DNA of 5,461 nt from Actinobacteria bacterium UBA3086 (GTDB lineage: Bacteria > Actinomycetota > Coriobacteriia > Anaerosomatales > UBA3086), in assembly GCA_002367305.1 (NCBI GenBank), contig DFBG01000049.1:239-5699 (forward strand), in the 5' to 3' direction. A model generated the notes under the pieces. It was not told the origin of the DNA. It saw nothing but the letters and a program-made list of their open reading frames with translations, and did not search any database. Numbering within the stretch: the stretch's first letter is position 1; every line of letters begins with the position of its first letter. Positions 1 through 4,383 of the stretch are shown piece by piece. A program made the translations under genes and the position numbers.

Positions 1-875
1 CCGTCCTTGATGTATTCATCCATGACTTCTAGCACGTGGCGCACCTTGAACGGATGTTTCTTGCCGCTCCAGACCTCGTGGAACACCTCGGCCACACGGT
101 ACGCATGCCCGCACTCGGTGATCACAACCTCCTTCACGCCCAGGCGGAGGGCCTCGTCCATGAAGCGGTCGGCGATCTTGCGAGCCTTCTCGGCATCGCC
201 GATGAAGTAGCCGTAGTTTGCCGCCTCGAACAGCGAGATGGTCCAGTTGGCTTCAGCCTCGTTGAAGATGACGGCCGCTGGCAGGATCGAGTGGGCTCCC
301 GCGAGAGCGACGTAGAGGATGTCGGCGCCCTCCTTGTCCACGGGGATCTCTGCATCCGGGTTGCCGGTGATCGCCTGAACCTGCGTTTCGATGTCTTTGA
401 ACCCATCGACGACTACGTCGCGGAACATCTCGAAGTTGTCGCCCTTGAAGATCGCCGCGTCGGCGAGTTGCTCCAGCATCTCGTTCGTCATTCCAGCAGC
501 GGCAAGGATACCCTTTGCCACGGTCAGGATCCACGTGGTGTCGATGCTGAACGGGCAGTAGAACATGCAGCGACGGCAGCCGGTGCAGGCGTACGTGGAC
601 TCGTAGAGCTCCTCGAGCAGGCGCTCGTCGGGGTCGCGTCCTTCGTAGAGTTCCGGCACGAACTGGCCGGACTTGGTGAAGTACTTCTTGTAGATCTGGC
701 GGATCAGTTCTGCACGACGGGCGGGCAGGTACTTGAAGTCCTGTGTCGCCACGTACTGATGACAGGCGTCCTTGCAGATGGCGCAGCGCGCGCAGATGTC
801 GAGATACTGCTTGAGCTGGCGATTCATCTTCTTGTCGATCACGCCGGTGAGTGTGGAAATCTGCTGCTTCTCCAT
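1..875 (-). CDS. DsrK/HdrD-like iron-sulfur (heterodisulfide reductase-related) protein, C-terminus cut by window edge
   Basis: The first 291 residues of a cytoplasmic Fe-S oxidoreductase subunit are visible; the rest lies beyond base 1. Two ferredoxin-type CxxCxxCxxxC motifs (Cys28/31/34/38 and Cys97/100/103/107, the second followed by Pro) should bind two [4Fe-4S] clusters. They are followed by the start of a CCG-type region, seen as Glu-Cys-Gly-His at 254-257. This layout belongs to the HdrD/DsrK/GlpC-like family, whose members move electrons between a membrane cytochrome b partner and a disulfide, persulfide or similar substrate. The ATG at 875 lies one base after the TAA of the membrane-subunit gene and has a GAGGAGTG ribosome site, so the two are probably translationally coupled and form one complex. 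The first CCG motif is unusual: Glu replaces the first Cys of the pair and there is no Cys between 108 and 254. Substrate is unknown. Family assignment is firm; the sulfur role is inferred from neighbours. Confidence 0.88.
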   Translation of the reverse strand, partial: MEKQQISTLTGVIDKKMNRQLKQYLDICARCAICKDACHQYVATQDFKYLPARRAELIRQIYKKYFTKSGQFVPELYEGRDPDERLLEELYESTYACTGCRRCMFYCPFSIDTTWILTVAKGILAAAGMTNEMLEQLADAAIFKGDNFEMFRDVVVDGFKDIETQVQAITGNPDAEIPVDKEGADILYVALAGAHSILPAAVIFNEAEANWTISLFEAANYGYFIGDAEKARKIADRFMDEALRLGVKEVVITECGHAYRVAEVFHEVWSGKKHPFKVRHVLEVMDEYIKD

Positions 876-876
876 G

Positions 877-1596
877 TTACTCACTCCTCACCAGGTTGGC
901 CGAGAAGGCACCGATGGTGTGCACGAGCTTGCTGAACGGGAAGTAGATCAGGAACAGATCCGTGAACAGCATGTGTGCACCCAGCGACCATCCGGTCTTG
1001 GAGCTGAGAATCTCCGTGGGGATCTCAGGCTTGAACACGAGCAGACTCTGGAACCACTCGCGGTACGTCTCGGCATGGATATGGCCGACGAAGCGCATGT
1101 GGTCACCCATGATGATGATGCCGAAGAGCAGGAACAGCAGCAGGAAGTCTTCAGGGACCGAGAGCTGCTTGTAGGGGCCAAAGGTGCGTCGGCCGATCCA
1201 GAACAGGACGCCGACCAGCATGATGATGCCTGCGGTGCCACCGCTCCATGCGGCGAAGGTGTCCATGCCCTCGTCGCCAAGCCAGTTCACCAGGGGCGTG
1301 AACTCGTGCAACAGGCGACCATGGCCAAAGAACGCTCCCAGAGCGGCCACGTGGAATGCGAATGCAAAGAACCACATCTTGGGTTCGATCTTGGCGGACT
1401 GCGGTGCGATGAAGGTGTCCTTGAATGCCTTGAGATAGCGGCCGGCCGTGGTCTTGGGCTTGGGATACATACCCAGCTTCACAGGCGACTTGGGCGTGGT
1501 CACCCAGTCGTAGATGCGCCAACCCATGCCAATGACGAACACGCCGATCCCAAGGTAGACACCCCACACGATGGTTATGTTGAGGAAGAGCTCCAT
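877..1596 (-). CDS. NarI/DsrM-like cytochrome b membrane subunit (respiratory nitrate reductase gamma-like)
   Basis: A 239-residue integral membrane protein with about five hydrophobic segments, near residues 5-26, 74-93, 115-136, 148-166 and 205-230. Length and topology match the NarI/DsrM/HdrE group, which binds two b-type hemes and exchanges electrons with menaquinone or ubiquinone. His82 and His92 in the second segment are 10 apart, and His208 and His226 in the fifth are 18 apart. This is the spacing of the heme ligands His56/His66 and His187/His205 of E. coli NarI. Three further histidines (166, 172, 174) cluster at the end of segment four. The ATG at 1596 has an AAAGG site and follows tusA by 24 bases; the stop is one base from the next gene. 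No NarG, NarH or NarJ is visible, so nitrate reductase is unlikely. It is probably the quinone-linked anchor for the Fe-S protein encoded next. Confidence 0.88.
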   Translation of the reverse strand: MELFLNITIVWGVYLGIGVFVIGMGWRIYDWVTTPKSPVKLGMYPKPKTTAGRYLKAFKDTFIAPQSAKIEPKMWFFAFAFHVAALGAFFGHGRLLHEFTPLVNWLGDEGMDTFAAWSGGTAGIIMLVGVLFWIGRRTFGPYKQLSVPEDFLLLFLLFGIIIMGDHMRFVGHIHAETYREWFQSLLVFKPEIPTEILSSKTGWSLGAHMLFTDLFLIYFPFSKLVHTIGAFSANLVRSE

Positions 1597-1620
1597 GAGC
1601 TACCTTTCGTCGTCGGTCGG

Positions 1621-1863
1621 CTACTTGACGCGCTTGACCAGGAAGATGAACTCGCCATCGCCCTTTTCAGCCGACAGAACCTCGTTGCCCGTGCTCTTGG
1701 CCCAGGCGGGGATGTCCGCCATGGCACCGGGATCGGTGGCGACTGCGCGGATCACGCCGCCGACCTCGACCTTGCTGATGTTCTGGCTGACCCTGACCAT
1801 GGGAAGCGGGCAAAGCAGACCCTTGAGGTCGAGTTCCATGTCCACCTTGATGTCGTCAGTCAT
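1621..1863 (-). CDS. tusA: TusA-family sulfur carrier protein
   Basis: An 80-residue cytoplasmic sulfur carrier of the TusA/SirA family, full length for the family. The signature Cys-Pro-Leu-Pro is at residues 18-21, preceded by a Leu-Asp-Leu-Lys-Gly strand-turn; Cys18 is the residue that carries sulfur as a persulfide. The family's beta-alpha-beta-alpha-beta-beta pattern can be followed, ending in a Gly-Glu-Phe-Ile-Phe-Leu-Val strand. I chose the ATG at 1863 because it has an AAAGGAG site; an in-frame ATG at 1902 would add 13 residues unlike the family. Its position between dsrE2 and the membrane and Fe-S genes argues for dissimilatory sulfane-sulfur trafficking rather than tRNA thiolation. 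DsrE-type proteins are known sulfur-exchange partners of TusA in sulfur oxidisers and in other sulfur-metabolising anaerobes. Family assignment is secure; the direction of sulfur flow cannot be read from sequence. Confidence 0.94.
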   Translation of the reverse strand: MTDDIKVDMELDLKGLLCPLPMVRVSQNISKVEVGGVIRAVATDPGAMADIPAWAKSTGNEVLSAEKGDGEFIFLVKRVK

Positions 1864-1881
1864 GTCGAGCTCCTTTCGTGG

Positions 1882-1896
1882 GCCGCGGTTCGCGGC
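1882..1896 (-). other. Small GC hairpin in the dsrE2-tusA gap
   Basis: A perfect 6-bp inverted repeat (GCCGCG/CGCGGC) with a 3-base loop lies in the 84-base gap, 18 bases upstream of the tusA start and just before its ribosome site. There is no U-run after it, so it is not a terminator. It could be an mRNA-stabilising or processing element, or chance in GC-rich DNA. Confidence 0.3.
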
Positions 1897-1947
1897 TCTC
1901 ATCGGCCACGCCAGGCGCGTGACTCGTGGTGCGGTGGTGCCTCGGTG

Positions 1948-2436
1948 CTAAATGAACAGCTGAATGTCGGCCTCTTGCGCCTTGAGCAGGAAGAAGCCCA
2001 CGCCGACCGGGTCTTGGACACCGTCGATGAATGCGTCCTCGGGGATCTCCATGACATCCATGGACATCTGGCATCCATACATTCCTATCCCGAGCTCGAC
2101 GGCGAGGTCGCGCATCTCGATCAGGGTGGAGACGTTGTGGCTGCCCATCATCTTCCCGAACATCCAACGACCCATGCCGCCAAAGCTGAACTTGGAGGGG
2201 CTGGACTTGCTGATGTCGCCGCCGTACATGGCGCCCATCATCTTGCCGAAGATCGTCTTGCCTGTGCTCACATTCTTCTTGATGGCGCGCAGACCCCAGA
2301 AGGTGAAGAACATGGTGACTTCCATGCCCATCGCTGCGGCACCGTTGGCGATGATGAATGCTCCGAAGAGCTTGTCCATGTCACCGCTCATGACTACCAT
2401 TGCCAGACTTTTGTTCTCGTTCTCCTGCTCGGACAT
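1948..2436 (-). CDS. dsrE2: DsrE2-like (DsrE/DsrF/DrsH family) sulfurtransferase
   Basis: A 162-residue protein of the DsrE superfamily, closest in look to the DsrE2 group. The N-terminal strand (Ala-Met-Val-Val-Met-Ser-Gly, 12-18) leads into a long hydrophobic stretch (about 22-48) with Gly/Ala-rich and Phe-Phe-Thr-Phe-Trp-Gly elements. A Met/Gly/Lys-rich middle section (60-98) follows. The conserved Gly-Cys-Gln-Met-Ser-Met-Asp segment is at 121-127. Cys122 is the only cysteine and the presumed persulfide carrier. The end (Asp-Gly-Val near 138-140, Ala-Asp-Ile-Gln-Leu-Phe-Ile at 156-162) is typical of the family. The ATG at 2436 has a strong AAGGAGG site. Family proteins exchange sulfane sulfur with TusA, encoded 84 bases downstream. 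Whether the hydrophobic stretch makes it membrane-associated is open. The DsrE2 subgroup label is from recognition of motifs, not from an alignment. Confidence 0.86.
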   Translation of the reverse strand: MSEQENENKSLAMVVMSGDMDKLFGAFIIANGAAAMGMEVTMFFTFWGLRAIKKNVSTGKTIFGKMMGAMYGGDISKSSPSKFSFGGMGRWMFGKMMGSHNVSTLIEMRDLAVELGIGMYGCQMSMDVMEIPEDAFIDGVQDPVGVGFFLLKAQEADIQLFI

Positions 2437-2473
2437 CTTGAGTCCTCCTTGGTTGACTCGAGGGTTCTTACAA

Positions 2474-2490
2474 ACGGCCCGGTGGGCCGT
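2474..2490 (-). terminator. GC-rich hairpin between the regulator gene and dsrE2 (possible attenuator or processing site)
   Basis: A perfect 7-bp stem (ACGGCCC/GGGCCGT, 3-base loop), extendable by two G-U pairs in RNA, begins 6 bases after the arsR-family stop codon. On the minus-strand transcript it is followed by only a short U-rich run (UUUGU after the stem). That is weak for an intrinsic terminator, so partial termination, or processing that sets regulator and enzyme levels apart, seems likelier than a full stop. Confidence 0.4.
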
Positions 2491-2496
2491 CCAGGC

Positions 2497-2838
2497 CTAG
2501 GTCGGATCGATCGGGTGCTCGATCACGTCATCGATCATGTGACTCTGGTCGGCGAGGACCTCCTGCATCACTTCAGAGATGAGGTCGAACGCCTGAATGA
2601 TCTTGGGGTTGGTGATGGAGTAGAAGACCTTGTTGCCCTCGCGGCGCGCTTTGACAACGCCCTTCGATCGAAGGATCGAGAGATGCTGTGAGGCGTTGGC
2701 CTGTGACATGCCCGTGGCCTCCACGATTCTGGACACGGACAGCTCGCTGGTCCTGAGGGCGCCGAGGATTCGTTGGCGTTTCTCATTCGCGAGTGTCTTG
2801 CACATCTCTGAGTGCAGACAGTAGAAGTCTTGATCCAT
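2497..2838 (-). CDS. ArsR-family winged-helix transcriptional regulator
   Basis: A 113-residue ArsR/SmtB-type repressor, normal length for the family. The winged helix-turn-helix spans about 22-76: helix two near 33-41, recognition helix near 44-57 (Ser-Gln-Ala-Asn-Ala-Ser-Gln-His-Leu-Ser), and the beta-wing at 61-74 (Val-Lys-Ala-Arg-Arg-Glu-Gly-Asn-Lys-Val-Phe-Tyr). The ATG at 2838 has an AAGGGG site; an in-frame ATG at 2865 would add nine residues. There is no Cys-Val-Cys arsenite motif in the DNA-binding helices. The only cysteines are Cys7 and Cys13, both in the first helix. That also differs from the two-cysteine arrangement (second and fifth helices) of the persulfide sensors SqrR and BigR. 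It is the first gene of the putative sulfur operon, 60 bases before dsrE2, and probably controls it and itself. The ligand is unknown; a thiol, persulfide or metal signal is inferred. Confidence 0.9.
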   Translation of the reverse strand: MDQDFYCLHSEMCKTLANEKRQRILGALRTSELSVSRIVEATGMSQANASQHLSILRSKGVVKARREGNKVFYSITNPKIIQAFDLISEVMQEVLADQSHMIDDVIEHPIDPT

Positions 2839-2975
2839 GTGGAACCCCTTTCCATGCCGGCACATCGAGCGAGGTTAGAACATTCATATATCCTTATGTA
2901 CCCCGCAGGGATGCAATATCCGCGCCAGTTGAGAAAGATTTCACATAGTTATTTGGTTAACTTAATCCTTGGGCT
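2839..2975 (-). promoter_or_regulatory. AT-rich upstream region of the arsR-headed operon
   Basis: The stretch from about 2878 to 2975 is clearly AT-rich against GC-rich flanking genes and lies directly upstream of the regulator start. It is the likely promoter and operator zone of the minus-strand operon. The hexamer GGATAT (minus strand) occurs twice, at 2916-2921 and 2888-2893, 28 bp apart, and a short CATA/TATG dyad lies at 2886-2899. A TTGCAT box on the minus strand could be a -35 element, but no convincing -10 sits at standard spacing. I see no long perfect dyad that would name the operator. Confidence 0.35.
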
Positions 2976-2981
2976 GTGGAA

Positions 2982-3009
2982 GCATCCGACGAGTCCCAAA
3001 CGTGGATGC
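2982..3009. repeat. Short inverted repeat after the basic-tail gene
   Basis: GCATCC (2982-2987) and GGATGC (3004-3009) form a 6-bp inverted repeat with a 16-base spacer, downstream of the minus-strand membrane-protein gene and upstream of the operon promoter region. There is no U-run on either strand, so terminator function is doubtful. The rest of 2976-3067 shows nothing recognisable. Confidence 0.2.
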
Positions 3010-3067
3010 GCGTGGGGCTCAGTGAGGGGAGGGGAATTTAGTCTTTTGGATTGATCGGGCCGGAGAG

Positions 3068-3568
3068 TCAGTCGATCATATTGCGGGGTTTTGTGTTCTT
3101 CGCGTCTTTCGATGCGACATCTCGGTTCGCCTTGCCCGAAGTCTTTCTTCCGCTCTTGCTGGGGAGACCCTTAGAGGCGGTTCGCTCAATCGGACGCCTC
3201 TTGTGCACCTGCTTGCGGACTGCTGTTTTTCCGCCGGTGTCACTCGGATTCGGTGCCTTCGCGGCCTTTGCCCGCTTGGCTGAGGTCTTGGCTGTAGACG
3301 CTTTCCGCGCAGATACGTTCCTGACTGAAGCTCGGGTTTTCGTGGGAGCGCGTTTCGCAGCGAGTTGCTCGCGCTCTTCGATAGCGGCGGCCTTCACTGC
3401 GCGTTTGTCCACCATCTTGGACGAGGGCTCCTCCGCACGACGTATCGTGGGTCCGCTGTCTGTGGACTTGGTTCCGGACCCGGCCCCGGATCCTCCCTTG
3501 CGGAAAGCGAGGAAGGCGAGAACAATGACGGCTCCGATCAGGATTCCGATCACGATACTTGCGTCCAC
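3068..3568 (-). CDS. Hypothetical single-pass membrane protein with long basic low-complexity tail
   Basis: An unrecognised 166-residue protein. Residues 4-22 form one clear membrane helix, immediately followed by Arg-Lys, so the positive-inside rule puts the tail in the cytoplasm. A Gly/Ser linker (25-40) leads to a Lys/Ala/Ser/Arg/Thr-rich tail that looks disordered, except for a possible helix near 50-74. By my count the tail (23-166) has 39 Lys plus Arg against 12 Asp plus Glu. The composition resembles the basic tails of actinobacterial HU-like and histone H1-like proteins, but no repeat motif or folded domain is visible. It starts with GTG at 3568, with a GGGAG site about 6-7 bases upstream. 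It is monocistronic, divergent from the flavoprotein gene and 229 bases upstream of the regulator gene. It may hold nucleic acid, polyphosphate or ribosomes near the membrane; this is only inference from charge. The continuous frame and ribosome site support a real gene. Confidence 0.68.
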   Translation of the reverse strand: MDASIVIGILIGAVIVLAFLAFRKGGSGAGSGTKSTDSGPTIRRAEEPSSKMVDKRAVKAAAIEEREQLAAKRAPTKTRASVRNVSARKASTAKTSAKRAKAAKAPNPSDTGGKTAVRKQVHKRRPIERTASKGLPSKSGRKTSGKANRDVASKDAKNTKPRNMID

Positions 3569-3753
3569 GGCGGTCTCCCAACACTCGACGGCAGTTCGCG
3601 TCTCCGTATCGCGAGGGGACTGATGCCCCTGGAGGCCACACCACGGTGACGTGGGAACACCTTATCATTCGCACTCGACACGGGCTGGTGGGCGGCCATT
3701 GGTCCGACTGGTCTAGACTGACATCCTCGCCATGAAATGGATAAGGAGATGAC
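3569..3753. promoter_or_regulatory. Divergent intergenic region with candidate promoter for the flavoprotein gene
   Basis: These 185 bases separate two divergently read genes and should contain both promoters. A TAGACT box at 3714-3719 fits a -10 element for the plus-strand gene, giving a leader of about 28 bases, but no good -35 is seen. The ribosome site AAGGAG stands just before the ATG at 3754. Two small dyads lie here: AGGGG/CCCCT at 3614-3630 and CCACG/CGTGG at 3641-3654 with a GTGA loop. Their function is unknown. Confidence 0.3.
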
Positions 3754-4233
3754 ATGAGCTACCACATGCGACGCGCCGATCGTGCGATCACCGAACAGGC
3801 GGAGATAGAGTCTATTCTTCAGCACGGTCGCTACATCACACTCGCTCTGGCTTCCGAGGAGCCCTACGTGGTGACATTGTCATACGGGTACGAGCCGACC
3901 GAACAGCGGCTGTACTTCCATGTGGCCAGTAAGGGCCGCAAGCTCGATATCATTTCGAACGATCCGCGTGCCTGTGGGACGATCATCATCGATCAGGGCT
4001 ACACGCAGGGGGAGTGCGAGCATCCTTTCGAATCCGTGGTCATGACTGGCGCTCTGAGGCTGGTCACAAGCGATGACGAGAAGCTCCGTGCCATTCGTAC
4101 GCTCGTGGAGCATTTAGAGGATGATGCAGGGGTGTACTGGGCTTCGAGAAGCTGGCAGATCAGCGATCGTCTCGATGGCTTCACTGCGCTTGCGTTCGAG
4201 ATCGACGAGATCACAGCCAAGCGCGGCAAGTGA
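3754..4233 (+). CDS. NimA-like pyridoxamine 5'-phosphate oxidase-superfamily flavoprotein
   Basis: A 159-residue cytoplasmic protein of the split-barrel flavin-binding superfamily, matching the NimA-type group (5-nitroimidazole reductase-related). The N-terminal Met-Arg-Arg-Ala-Asp-Arg and the Pro-Tyr-Val-Val-Thr-Leu-Ser-Tyr-Gly-Tyr strand (37-46) are typical. So is Leu-Tyr-Phe-His-Val-Ala followed by Gly-Arg-Lys-Leu-Asp (53-65), where the His and the basic loop normally help hold the flavin or cofactor. Cys87 and His90 precede a Glu-Ser-Val-Val-Met-Thr-Gly strand (93-99), also common in the group. The ATG at 3754 has an AAGGAG site and the length is normal. Members bind FMN or a related cofactor and most have no proven substrate; 'nitroimidazole resistance' is a family name, not a conclusion. 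The gene is probably monocistronic, and I see no clear terminator after it. Family is well supported; substrate is unknown. Confidence 0.87.
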   Translation: MSYHMRRADRAITEQAEIESILQHGRYITLALASEEPYVVTLSYGYEPTEQRLYFHVASKGRKLDIISNDPRACGTIIIDQGYTQGECEHPFESVVMTGALRLVTSDDEKLRAIRTLVEHLEDDAGVYWASRSWQISDRLDGFTALAFEIDEITAKRGK

Positions 4234-4259
4234 TCGATCGGATTCCCGTTCGGATTCTC

Positions 4260-4307
4260 TTTTTTGCGCAGGTCAGGCGTGCTACGATTAACCAGAATGA
4301 CCTGCGC
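4260..4307 (+). promoter_or_regulatory. Candidate promoter bracketed by a perfect 10-bp inverted repeat
   Basis: GCGCAGGTCA at 4266-4275 is repeated inverted as TGACCTGCGC at 4298-4307, with arm centres 32 bp apart (about three helical turns). The spacer holds TG at 4280-4281 one base before TACGAT at 4283-4288, an extended -10. A T-run at 4260-4265, 17 bases upstream, is a poor -35. Transcription would start near 4295, leaving a leader of about 88 bases to the GTG at 4384. The left arm would overlie the promoter spacer and the right arm the first transcribed bases, a classic operator layout. The upstream remainder of the gap (4234-4259) holds two copies of TCGGATTC, 12 bp apart. Confidence 0.5.
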
Positions 4308-4383
4308 GAACGCCGAGATACGTTCCGCGGTGTCCCGATGTCGCCCTGACCGGGTGGCCTGGTAGAACTTCAGGAGGACATTC

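Noticed and set aside
877..1596. Nitrate reductase gamma subunit as a functional call.
   Set aside because: The heme-ligand pattern fits the NarI family, but no narG, narH or narJ is visible and the partner is a HdrD/DsrK-like protein. The resemblance is to the fold, not to nitrate reduction.
1864..1902. A longer TusA starting at the ATG at 1902.
   Set aside because: The extra 13 residues do not resemble the family N-terminus, and the AAAGGAG ribosome site fits the ATG at 1863.
772..2691. A 639-codon open frame on the plus strand, and another at 36-935.
   Set aside because: Both lie antisense to five well-supported minus-strand genes with family motifs and ribosome sites. Their translations are Asp/His/Glu/Val-rich with no recognisable domain, as expected from the complement of GC-rich coding DNA.
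2497..2838. Arsenic-resistance regulator.
   Set aside because: There is no CVC metal site, and no arsenate reductase or arsenite pump gene in the window.
3051..3623. A 190-codon plus-strand frame opposite the basic-tail gene.
   Set aside because: The minus-strand frame has a ribosome site and a sensible layout (membrane helix, linker, basic tail). The plus-strand frame has no clear ribosome site, and its composition is the complement of Lys/Arg/Ala codons. The choice is less certain here than elsewhere.
4238..4257. Two direct copies of TCGGATTC, 12 bp apart, after the flavoprotein stop.
   Set aside because: Only 8 bp and two copies. It may be chance; noted only as part of the intergenic description.
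4263..4310. The 10-bp inverted repeat as a transcription terminator for the flavoprotein gene.
   Set aside because: The T-run is on the upstream side for plus-strand transcripts and reads as A-run on the minus strand. The 22-base loop is long and contains a promoter-like element, so an operator fits better.
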